From contig JBPRGG010000097.1 in NCBI GenBank assembly GCA_051418075.1, forward strand, positions 1-12,540: a stretch of DNA of 12,540 nucleotides, read 5' to 3'. Position 1 is the stretch's first letter. Every line of letters starts with the position of its first letter. The notes under the pieces are model-generated. The model ran no database searches, was not told the origin of the DNA, and saw nothing but the letters and a program-made list of their open reading frames with translations. Source of the stretch: JBPRGG01 sp051418075. GTDB lineage: Bacteria; Bacteroidota; Bacteroidia; Cytophagales; Cyclobacteriaceae. The position numbers and the translations under genes were made by a program. Shown piece by piece: positions 6,786 to 12,540 of the stretch.

Positions 6786-8105
6786 TTACAATATAAACAG
6801 AGCTTCATTCAAGTTCATCAGGACATCCTTTTTATGGTTAGAATCTATCAGAAGTGAGATATTGTATTTGCTTCCCCCGTAAGAAATCATCCTAATGGGT
6901 ATGTTTTCCAATGATTCAAACACTTTTTTAACAATGCCTTTTCTTTGCACCACCAGGTTACCTACAATACATACGATGGTCTGATCCCTGTCGATATGTA
7001 CAGTACCAAATGGAGCCAATTCCTGGGTGATTTGATCCAGGGCCCTATCATCATCAATTGTAAGAGATACTGCTACCTCAGAGGTTGTGATCATATCAAT
7101 GGGTGTGCGGTATTTTTCAAAAACTTCAAATATTTTCCTGAGAAAACCATAGGCCATCAACATACGGCTTGATTTAATTTTTATAGCAGTAATTCCATCT
7201 TTAGCAGCTATGGCTTTTACATCTGCGGTTTTTTCTTCCTGGTTAATAAATGTGCCGGATGCCTGAGGATTCATTGTATTCAACAACCTTACCGGAACAT
7301 TATAATGCTGCACTGGCCATATAGAGGAGGGGTGCAAAATTTTAGCTCCAAAATAGGCTAATTCTGAAGCTTCATTAAAAGATAATTCTGCAATAGGGTA
7401 AGTTTTATCCACCACCCTTGGATCGTTATTATGCATACCATCAATATCAGTCCAGATTTGAACCTCTTCCGCCTGTATGGCAGCCCCGATTAAGGTGGCT
7501 GAATAATCACTTCCGCCTCTTTTAAGGTTATCAGTTTCACCTTCATGATTTTTGCATATATACCCCTGGGTTATATAGATGTCATACTGATTTTGTTCCT
7601 GTAGCATATGCCCCAGGCGGTTTCGCAAATAATCCACATCAGGATCAGCATATTGATCGATCCTCATAAAATCAAAGGCCTCAATCAAAATTGCGCTAAA
7701 GCCCTTTTCCCGCAGGTATGTCAGGAACAGCTTAGTGGACATCAGTTCTCCCTGTGCCAGTAATTCTTTTTCCAATTTTTGGGAGAAATCGGCGCCTACT
7801 AAACTGAAAATGAAATTAAAATGGGATTCAATGATTTGTCTGGCCTGGTCCAAACTATCTGGTTGATGTAAAAGATCCTGGTAAAACCCTAAATAATGCT
7901 GATACAGTTGCTCGATGAGTTGGCGGGCTTTTTCTGCTTCTTTTTTCCTGAGGCATTCACCAATTTCCACCAGGCTATTGGTTGTTCCGGATAAAGCAGA
8001 CAAAACCACTAGATTTTGTCCTTCTGACACCGTAACAATGTTTGCTACATTTTTCATGCGGTCAGGTTTACCGACAGAGGTTCCACCAAATTTCAAGACT
8101 TTCAT
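6786..8105 (-). CDS. lysC: Aspartate kinase, monofunctional
   Basis: Phosphorylates L-aspartate, the committed step towards lysine, threonine, methionine and diaminopimelate. The 439 residues hold an amino-acid-kinase domain followed by a tandem ACT region and no homoserine dehydrogenase domain. Motifs: KFGGTSVG (5-12), KRGGSDYSATLIGAA (195-209), WTDIDGMHNNDPR (218-230) and GAKILHP (253-259). ACT-like units lie near 306-352 and 376-430 and are the expected site of feedback by lysine or threonine; which one cannot be told here. It starts 23 nt after ribH, so the two are probably cotranscribed. Its 3' end faces the transporter gene across 21 nt without a visible terminator. Confidence 0.95.
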   Translation of the reverse strand: MKVLKFGGTSVGKPDRMKNVANIVTVSEGQNLVVLSALSGTTNSLVEIGECLRKKEAEKARQLIEQLYQHYLGFYQDLLHQPDSLDQARQIIESHFNFIFSLVGADFSQKLEKELLAQGELMSTKLFLTYLREKGFSAILIEAFDFMRIDQYADPDVDYLRNRLGHMLQEQNQYDIYITQGYICKNHEGETDNLKRGGSDYSATLIGAAIQAEEVQIWTDIDGMHNNDPRVVDKTYPIAELSFNEASELAYFGAKILHPSSIWPVQHYNVPVRLLNTMNPQASGTFINQEEKTADVKAIAAKDGITAIKIKSSRMLMAYGFLRKIFEVFEKYRTPIDMITTSEVAVSLTIDDDRALDQITQELAPFGTVHIDRDQTIVCIVGNLVVQRKGIVKKVFESLENIPIRMISYGGSKYNISLLIDSNHKKDVLMNLNEALFIL

Positions 8106-8128
8106 AGATGTCGTTTTTTTTGTAGTTA

Positions 8129-8611
8129 TTAGCTGGCTATTCCCAGCATTTTAATGGCTGTAATAGCTGCTTCATCTCCCTTATTACCATGTTTTCCCCC
8201 GGCTCTATCCATTGCCTGGTTTAAATTGTCAGTTGTAAGTACCCCAAAAATGACTGGTTTATTATATTTAAGGCCCACATCTTTAATACCCTGTGCCACA
8301 GCCTGACAGATAAAATCAAAATGCTTGGTTTCACCCTGTATCACACAGCCAAGGCAAATGACGGCATCAATTTCATCTTTCTGAGCCATCCACTGAGCAG
8401 CCAGGGTCAATTCAAAACTTCCCGGCACCTCTTTTTTGATGATATTTTCCTTTCTGGCACCATGTTGGATCAGGGTTTCCAATGCTCCGGAGTACAATGC
8501 ATCTGTAACAGCCTGGTTCCATTCTGAAACTACAATTGCAAAAGTTTGAGAGGAAATATCAGTAATATTTTTACCGGAAAAGTCGCTGAGATTTTTTGAA
8601 TTACTTGCCAT
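8129..8611 (-). CDS. ribH: 6,7-dimethyl-8-ribityllumazine synthase
   Basis: Condenses 3,4-dihydroxybutanone 4-phosphate with the ribityl-aminopyrimidine to make lumazine, the step before riboflavin. The 160-residue length fits the small capsid-forming subunit. Motifs: FAIVVSEWN (24-32, with the Trp that stacks on the pyrimidine ring), VPGSFEL (62-68), GCVIQGETKHFD (88-99, with His97 as the likely catalytic His), IFGVLTT (121-127) and GGKHGNKG (138-145). No other rib gene is nearby. I looked for an FMN riboswitch upstream and saw none; instead a terminator hairpin lies 19 nt before the start. Cotranscription with the aspartate kinase gene is likely. Confidence 0.96.
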   Translation of the reverse strand: MASNSKNLSDFSGKNITDISSQTFAIVVSEWNQAVTDALYSGALETLIQHGARKENIIKKEVPGSFELTLAAQWMAQKDEIDAVICLGCVIQGETKHFDFICQAVAQGIKDVGLKYNKPVIFGVLTTDNLNQAMDRAGGKHGNKGDEAAITAIKMLGIAS

Positions 8612-8623
8612 AATAATAATTTA

Positions 8624-8662
8624 ATAAAAAAAGGATAAAACATAATTGCATGTCCTATCCTT
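8624..8662 (-). terminator. Hairpin terminator or attenuator between the TPR gene and ribH
   Basis: On the minus strand, 8662-8631 folds into a 13-bp stem (arms 8662-8650 and 8643-8631, including two G-U pairs) with a 6-nt loop GCAATT, followed at once by a T-run (7 T's at 8632-8626, partly in the stem). It starts 23 nt after the TPR gene stop and ends just before ribH, whose start is at 8611. This fits an intrinsic terminator of the TPR gene. Because so little room is left for a separate ribH promoter, partial read-through is also plausible. Confidence 0.75.
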
Positions 8663-8685
8663 CATAATATTATTTTTTAATTTTT

Positions 8686-9402
8686 TTATCTGGATGCTAA
8701 AGCTTCCAACCGGGCCAATTGCTTTTTAGCCTCTTGAAACAAGTTGGAATCTATATATTCATCCACAATAGTCTGATATAGTTCCTGTGCTTCCTCCAAA
8801 TTTCCACTCATCTCGTAAGCCAATGCTCCTTTCATAAGATATTGGGGAGTGAAGTACTGATTGGGCTTATAGTCAGCCGCATCTTCATAGAATTCGGCTG
8901 CCTCCTGATAAGACTCCAATTCCATATAAGCATCTCCAATCAAAGATAGTGCCCGGGCTTTTACCACATAATCACTGGAGGTGAATTCCTTTAGATAATC
9001 TATAGCTTCTTCAAATCGCTCCAGCTTCAAATAGCTTACGCCAGTATAAAATTGTGCCAGGTTAGCCGCCTCAGTCATAGGATAGTCATCAATTATCTCC
9101 AGAAAACCATAATTGTTACCATCACCATTCAGAGCCAGGTTTAAACTATCATTTTCAAAATAATAAACAGCCTGGAACATTTCACCCTGGGCTAATTCAT
9201 CCCTGTTATCAATATAGTATCGGTAAAAGAAAAAAGCTGCAGTAATTACCACAATTATCCCCCCAACAATAAAAACCCACTTACGGTTTTTTTCAATGAA
9301 TTCCTCAGTTCTGGAAAGCTTTTCTGCAATTGCCTGAGGATCTTCCAGCAATTCGCTCCCTTGCTGAGGTTGACTTTTTTTCGACTTTTTAATATTCGCC
9401 AT
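8686..9402 (-). CDS. Membrane-anchored tetratricopeptide-repeat protein
   Basis: About 238 residues from ATG at 9402; a GTG directly before it (9405) gives a one-residue-longer reading that I consider less likely. A Lys-rich, charged N-terminus (1-40) precedes a single membrane helix (about 41-62, WVFIVGGIIVVITAAFFFYRY). The rest is TPR: repeats around 105-135 (AANLAQFYTGVSYLKLERFEEAIDY), 140-170 (ARALSLIGDAYMELESYQEAAEFYEDA) and 180-215 (YLMKGALAYEMSGNLEEAQELYQ). The topology, short cytoplasmic tail with periplasmic TPRs, recalls YfgM-type proteins, but assignment to that family is an inference. A -7 element lies 38-45 nt upstream and a terminator follows the stop. Confidence 0.85.
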   Translation of the reverse strand: MANIKKSKKSQPQQGSELLEDPQAIAEKLSRTEEFIEKNRKWVFIVGGIIVVITAAFFFYRYYIDNRDELAQGEMFQAVYYFENDSLNLALNGDGNNYGFLEIIDDYPMTEAANLAQFYTGVSYLKLERFEEAIDYLKEFTSSDYVVKARALSLIGDAYMELESYQEAAEFYEDAADYKPNQYFTPQYLMKGALAYEMSGNLEEAQELYQTIVDEYIDSNLFQEAKKQLARLEALASR

Positions 9403-9439
9403 CACAAATTAATTTAAAACCCTTTTGCTTAAAGGACTG

Positions 9440-9447
9440 CAAATTTA
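9440..9447 (-). promoter_or_regulatory. Candidate -7 promoter element for the TPR gene
   Basis: On the minus strand this reads TAAATTTG, an exact match to the Bacteroidota TAnnTTTG -7 consensus, 38 nt before the ATG at 9402. No TTG is seen at the usual -33 spacing. A small inverted repeat (CCTTT/AAAGG, 9421-9435) lies in the predicted leader. Confidence 0.4.
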
Positions 9448-9523
9448 GTATAAATTTTTAATTATTTTTAGTTGCCTTCAATTAACGCAAAAAATAAGGT
9501 AAAAATTTTATAAATACTAAAAA

Positions 9524-10555
9524 TCAATCAATGGTGAATGGATAATCAGGCTGTACATAAACATCTTTGTAAGCTTCATCCACTGTAGGCCAATCGGATT
9601 CTTCAGCAAATTTAACTGCTTCATTTACAGTTTCTTTGATTTGTTTTTCTATATCAGCCAGATCCTTTTCTGAAGCAAACTTTTGATCCAGAATCTTTTT
9701 TCGGACTTGCTCGATAGGATCTCTTAGCTTATACTGCTGAACTTCTTCCTTTGTGCGGTATTTGGCAGGGTCAGACATAGAGTGTCCTTTGTACCGATAG
9801 GTTCTCAACTCCAGTAAGGTTGGCCCCTCACCATTACGGGCTTTTTCAGCTGCCTCAGCTATTTCATTATGAACGTCCCAAACCTTCATAGCATCTACTG
9901 ATTTTGAGGGCATGGAATAAGCTTCTCCCAGTTGATAAAGATTGGTAACGTTTGAGGACCTGGCCACAGAAGTACCCATAGCATACCCATTATTTTCAAT
10001 AGCATAAATCACCGGCAATTTATAAAACATCCCCATGTTCAGGGCTTCATGAAAGGCTCCTTGTCTTACTGCACCGTCACCCATATAGGTGATACATACA
10101 TTTTTAGTCTTCTTGTATTTTTCTGCAAAAGCAATACCTGTCCCCAGAGGAATATTCCCCCCTACAATTCCATGCCCACCAAAGAAATTTCTTTCTTTAT
10201 CAAACATATGCATAGATCCTCCTTTCCCTTTCGACACGCCTGTAGCTTTGCCAAACAATTCTGCCATAATATGTTTGGGTTCTGTACCCAATCCAATTGG
10301 ATGGGCATGGTCTCGATAGGCCGTGATGAACTTATCATCCTTAGTTAAAGCGGTAACTGCACCAGAGACACAAGCCTCCTGTCCTATATACAAATGGCAA
10401 AACCCCCGAATCTTCTGCTGCCCATATAACTGACCTGCTTTTTCTTCGAAACGCCTCATCAGAAGCATTGATTCGAACCAATACATATATGTTTCTTTGG
10501 AAAAACTGTCTTCACCCTTTACTTTTGCCTTGCTTTTTTCTTTCGTGCTTGCCAT
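9524..10555 (-). CDS. pdhA: Pyruvate dehydrogenase E1 component, alpha subunit
   Basis: The thiamine-diphosphate-binding alpha subunit of the heterotetrameric E1, which decarboxylates pyruvate and passes the acetyl group to E2 lipoyl domains. At 343 residues it has the usual length. Motifs: SKGKGGSMHMFD (108-119), HGIVGGNIPLGTG (128-140), the TPP motif from GDGA (159-162) to IENN (186-189), and YRYKGHSMSDP (253-263), the loop that is phosphorylated in the mitochondrial enzyme. This GGSMHMF plus RYKGHSMSDP combination favours pyruvate over branched-chain substrates. Neither the beta subunit nor E2 is adjacent: a TPR gene follows after 121 nt and recF is divergent upstream, so the partners must be elsewhere or fused. 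Confidence 0.93.
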   Translation of the reverse strand: MASTKEKSKAKVKGEDSFSKETYMYWFESMLLMRRFEEKAGQLYGQQKIRGFCHLYIGQEACVSGAVTALTKDDKFITAYRDHAHPIGLGTEPKHIMAELFGKATGVSKGKGGSMHMFDKERNFFGGHGIVGGNIPLGTGIAFAEKYKKTKNVCITYMGDGAVRQGAFHEALNMGMFYKLPVIYAIENNGYAMGTSVARSSNVTNLYQLGEAYSMPSKSVDAMKVWDVHNEIAEAAEKARNGEGPTLLELRTYRYKGHSMSDPAKYRTKEEVQQYKLRDPIEQVRKKILDQKFASEKDLADIEKQIKETVNEAVKFAEESDWPTVDEAYKDVYVQPDYPFTID

Positions 10556-10580
10556 ATGCTAATAATATTAAATCCTTTTA

Positions 10581-10645
10581 AAGTATGTGATGATTCTTTT
10601 TCAAAATTTGTTTAATTGATAAACAACATACTTCACATAATTGTG
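10581..10645. repeat. Inverted repeats in the pdhA-recF divergent spacer
   Basis: AAGTATGT (10581-10588) and ACATACTT (10626-10633) are perfect inverse copies 37 nt apart. Directly after the second is CACATAATTGTG (10634-10645), a palindrome with arms CACA/TGTG. They lie in the only regulatory space between two divergent genes, so they could be operator half-sites; the AT-rich background makes chance possible. Confidence 0.35.
10638..10645 (+). promoter_or_regulatory. Weak candidate -7 element for recF
   Basis: TAATTGTG differs at one position from TAnnTTTG and has TTG (10616-10618) 19 nt upstream, near the -33 spacing expected in Bacteroidota. It overlaps the CACATAATTGTG palindrome. The recF start is 38 nt downstream. 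Confidence 0.25.
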
Positions 10646-10683
10646 TTGCGAAATTAACTAAAAAAGATACAAGTAAGAAATTA

Positions 10684-11787
10684 ATGTACCTGCAAAATAT
10701 TAAATTAAGTAATTTTAAAAATTATGAAGAAGCTGACTTGTCATTTTCTCCTCAAATTAACTGTCTGTTAGGTAATAATGGTAGTGGTAAAACCAATTTA
10801 CTGGATGCCATCCATTATTTATCCCTCACTAAAAGCGCCTTTAATCCTGTAGATAGCCAAAACATTAAACATGGCGCTCCTTTTTTTTTTATAAAAGGAG
10901 TCTATTTCAGACATGATAAAACAGAAACAGTATTATGCAACTTAAAAGCTGGTCAAAAAAAGACTGTAAAAATAAATAACAAACCATATAGTAGATTAGG
11001 GGAGCACGTGGGAAAGTTTCCCCTGGTAATGGTCGTACCGGATGATCAGGATCTGGTCAGGGAAGGAAGTGAAGTCAGGCGAAAGTTTTTCGATAACCTG
11101 ATCAGTCAGGTAAATCAGGAATACCTGCAAAACCTGATAAGCTATTATCATTATCTAAAGCAACGTAATGCCTTATTAAAACAGTTCTCCGAAAAAAATT
11201 ATTTTGATCAGGATCTGCTGATGCCCTATAACCAACAAATTATCAGCCTGGGCAAGGCTATTTATCGCAAAAGGACTGATTTTATGGAAGCTTTTATTCA
11301 ACCCTTCAAACAACATTATTTGAATCTAACCAGTGGAAAGGAGAGCGTGGATCTAAAATACCAATCAGACCTTGAGCATGATGAATTTGATTTAAGTTTT
11401 AAGCAAAATTTATCAAAAGATATTGCTTTGCAGAGAACTACCGCAGGGGTTCACAGGGATGATTATCAGTTCAGGATCAACCGGTTCCCTCTTAAGAAGT
11501 TTGGCTCCCAAGGACAGCAAAAGTCATTTGTTATAGCATTAAAGTTGGCCAAATTTGACCTGATAAAACAAGTTAGTGGAATACCTCCCATTTTATTGCT
11601 TGATGATATATTTGACAAATTGGATGAATCTCGCATGAACAAGTTGATGAAGATGGTTGGCAATCAGGCATTTGGGCAATTGTTCGTTACGGATGCCAGA
11701 CCTGAAAGATCCCAGAAGATCTTTAAACACCTGGGTATAGAAGTGCGTTTTTATAAAGTAGATCAGGGCAATGTTATAGAAATTTAA
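10684..11787 (+). CDS. recF: DNA replication and repair protein RecF
   Basis: An SMC-like ATPase that binds gapped DNA and, with RecO and RecR, helps load RecA. The 367 residues match the family. It begins MYLQNIKLSNFKNY, the RecF N-terminal pattern. Walker A is GNNGSGKT (30-37), the ABC signature SQGQQK lies at 275-280, Walker B ILLLDD at 303-308 and the D-loop KLDESR at 312-317. TAGVHRDDY (253-261) is also typical. A run of ten T (10881-10890) encodes PFFFI at residues 66-70 and sits inside an inverted repeat. It is followed by a DUF721/DciA-like gene, a common pairing with replication genes. No dnaA or dnaN is present in the window. Confidence 0.96.
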   Translation: MYLQNIKLSNFKNYEEADLSFSPQINCLLGNNGSGKTNLLDAIHYLSLTKSAFNPVDSQNIKHGAPFFFIKGVYFRHDKTETVLCNLKAGQKKTVKINNKPYSRLGEHVGKFPLVMVVPDDQDLVREGSEVRRKFFDNLISQVNQEYLQNLISYYHYLKQRNALLKQFSEKNYFDQDLLMPYNQQIISLGKAIYRKRTDFMEAFIQPFKQHYLNLTSGKESVDLKYQSDLEHDEFDLSFKQNLSKDIALQRTTAGVHRDDYQFRINRFPLKKFGSQGQQKSFVIALKLAKFDLIKQVSGIPPILLLDDIFDKLDESRMNKLMKMVGNQAFGQLFVTDARPERSQKIFKHLGIEVRFYKVDQGNVIEI

Positions 11788-11834
11788 CTATTTGTAATTA
11801 CTCCCTTTTAATCCTATATTATTTTAAATTTAAT

Positions 11835-11842
11835 TACATTTG
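11835..11842 (+). promoter_or_regulatory. Candidate -7 promoter element for the DUF721 gene
   Basis: TACATTTG is an exact TAnnTTTG match, 25 nt before the ATG at 11868. No clear TTG at -33 is seen. If real, the DUF721 gene has its own promoter in the 80-nt spacer after recF rather than depending only on read-through. Confidence 0.4.
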
Positions 11843-11867
11843 TATCATTAAGAATCAGGATTGATAA

Positions 11868-12188
11868 ATGCATCATAAATCCAAACCGAATAGTTTCACC
11901 CGTAAATCTGATACGTCACCCTTAAGTGATGTTATTAAGGATTTGCTGAATGCCTATAAAATCGATAAAAAATTCAATCAGGTACATATTATCAATTCCT
12001 GGGAAAAGGTAATGGGTAAAACTATTGCTAAACGAACCACAAAAATTTTCTTTAAAGACAGGGTCATGTTCCTGGAATTAAACTCTGCTCCATTAAAACA
12101 AGAACTCTCCCTGAAAAAATCAAAACTCATTAAGCTTTTACAAGATGAGTTTGGCCAAGAACTGGTTGAGGATGTCATTATTATGTGA
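11868..12188 (+). CDS. DUF721 protein, DciA-like
   Basis: A 106-residue soluble protein matching the DUF721 pattern: an N-terminal helix (SPLSDVIKDLLNAYKIDKKF), then INSWEKVMGKTIAKRT (WxxxVG/MGxxIAxxT is the hallmark), a strand (RVMFLELNSAPLKQELSLKKSKLIKLL) and VEDVIIM at the end. DUF721 includes DciA, the ancestral loader of the replicative helicase DnaB, so a role in replication initiation is likely, and its place after recF supports this. It is a short form with little beyond the core domain. The ATG at 11868 is chosen because the conserved domain starts soon after it. The next intron junction is 42 nt after the stop; no terminator is seen on the plus strand. Confidence 0.85.
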   Translation: MHHKSKPNSFTRKSDTSPLSDVIKDLLNAYKIDKKFNQVHIINSWEKVMGKTIAKRTTKIFFKDRVMFLELNSAPLKQELSLKKSKLIKLLQDEFGQELVEDVIIM

Positions 12189-12229
12189 GTGAAAAGATTC
12201 CTGCAAAAACAGACAAAAGCTATACCTCG

Positions 12230-12270
12230 ATCGAGTATGAAGATAGGGATTATTTCCCTATCTGTCCTCT
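12230..12270 (-). ncRNA. Domain VI and 3' splice site of the right intron
   Basis: A 9-bp stem (12263-12255 against 12249-12241) with a 5-nt loop is followed by TCATACTCGAT. The A at 12236, seven bases from the 3' end, is in the position of the branch-point adenosine. The GAG before the stem can pair with CTC of the tail. Confidence 0.75.
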
Positions 12271-12272
12271 CA

Positions 12273-12306
12273 CACCACCCTGCTTACTGTTCGATACAGG
12301 GCGGTT
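12273..12306 (-). ncRNA. Domain V of the right intron (catalytic hairpin)
   Basis: The 9-bp lower stem is ACCGCCCTG (12305-12297) against CAGGGTGGT (12282-12274), including one G-U pair. The upper part has a GAAC tetraloop and a 2-nt bulge AG. The CGC catalytic triad, typical of class C, is present in the 5' arm. The upper stem contains a C-A mismatch next to the loop, so the copy may be slightly degenerate. The flanking GTGTGAGAGG is the usual link to domain VI. Confidence 0.85.
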
Positions 12307-12308
12307 CT

Positions 12309-12540
12309 TTAAGTTTTGATTCTAACCTTTCGGTATTGATCCGACAAAAATATATATCCTGCTTGCTGTAGTTTATCCGTAGTGATGGTAGTTTTAAGGA
12401 TGTAGTTATTGGCAGTGTGCCAGTAACTTTTCCTTGTATTAGCCCATTCCCAAGCTTTGGATTTCTTTACCCCGAGCTTGACAAGATTCGCCAGTTTGGT
12501 TCTGATCCGTTTCCATTGTTTCCAGATGACCATCCTGATT
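12309..12540 (-). CDS. ltrA: Group II intron reverse transcriptase/maturase, C-terminal part (cut by edge)
   Basis: The last 77 codons of the intron-encoded protein, entering from the right edge. WKQWKRIRTKLANLVKLG, then KAWEWANTRKSYWHTAN and ILKTTITTDKLQQAGY match the maturase (X/DNA-binding) end of bacterial intron proteins, where the usual form is WKxWKxxxTR..NLxKLG and NTRKGYWR. The protein stops soon afterwards with SDQYRKVRIKT, and there is no HNH endonuclease domain, as expected for class C introns that insert without cleaving the second strand. An internal ATG at 12533 is not the true start, because the frame stays open to the edge. No stop or frameshift is seen. Confidence 0.88.
   Translation of the reverse strand, partial: IRMVIWKQWKRIRTKLANLVKLGVKKSKAWEWANTRKSYWHTANNYILKTTITTDKLQQAGYIFLSDQYRKVRIKT

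Larger units (their letters stand above)
12230..12540 (-). mobile_element. Group IIC intron, 3' part (continues past right edge)
   Basis: On the minus strand this contains the C-terminus of an intron reverse transcriptase, then domain V, domain VI and the 3' end ATACTCGAT at 12238-12230, like the CTACTCGAT end of many bacterial introns. The 3' exon begins CGAGG at 12229. It has the same orientation as the element at the left edge, of which it could be another copy, but the two visible parts do not overlap, so identity cannot be measured. The 5' half and its insertion hairpin lie outside the window. Confidence 0.9.

Noticed and set aside
8612..8685. FMN riboswitch before ribH
   Set aside because: The spacer is only 74 nt, AT-rich, and holds a simple hairpin; none of the multi-helix RFN conserved blocks is present.
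12226..12235. Palindrome CTCGATCGAG as an attachment or binding site
   Set aside because: It is formed by the invariant intron end CTCGAT and the exon bases CGAG; coincidence at the junction.
12309..12533. A free-standing 74-residue gene
   Set aside because: The frame is open to the right edge and matches the C-terminus of intron reverse transcriptases, so it is part of a larger gene.
1..12540. CRISPR array, tRNA, defence island or prophage
   Set aside because: No regularly spaced repeats, tRNA-like cloverleaf, nuclease/helicase defence genes or phage structural genes were seen on either strand.

Overview
The window looks like chromosomal DNA of a Bacteroidota bacterium, most likely Cytophagales-like. 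I infer this from the protein styles (AnmK with a YDICPCN motif, a CoaX / outer-membrane-protein / TPR cluster), the AT-rich spacers and two exact TAnnTTTG -7 promoter elements. No rRNA or tRNA marker is present, so the order is a guess.

Layout. Positions 1-565 (minus strand) hold the 5' end of a group IIC intron: 309 nt of ribozyme RNA, then the first 85 codons of its reverse transcriptase, cut by the window edge. It sits 3 nt after the T-run of an intrinsic terminator. Positions 615-3912 (minus) are a three-gene set, coaX, a beta-barrel outer membrane protein and a secreted TPR protein, ending at that terminator. Positions 4022-6764 (plus) carry anmK and an NhaD/ArsB-type ion transporter. 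Positions 6786-9402 (minus) carry, in transcription order, a membrane-anchored TPR protein, a hairpin terminator, ribH and an aspartate kinase. pdhA (9524-10555, minus) is divergent from recF (10684-11787, plus), which is followed by a DUF721/DciA-like gene. Positions 12230-12540 (minus) hold the 3' end of a second group IIC intron: the reverse transcriptase C-terminus, domain V, domain VI and the 3' splice junction.

The interior is housekeeping: coenzyme A synthesis, cell-wall recycling, ion homeostasis, aspartate-family amino acids, riboflavin, pyruvate oxidation and replication/repair. The unusual content is at the two edges. Two same-orientation retroelement ends bound about 11.7 kb of ordinary genes. 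The left one shows the class C insertion signature (terminator hairpin plus a 4-bp EBS1/IBS1 match) directly in the sequence. I saw no new defence or biosynthetic system, no CRISPR array and no prophage.
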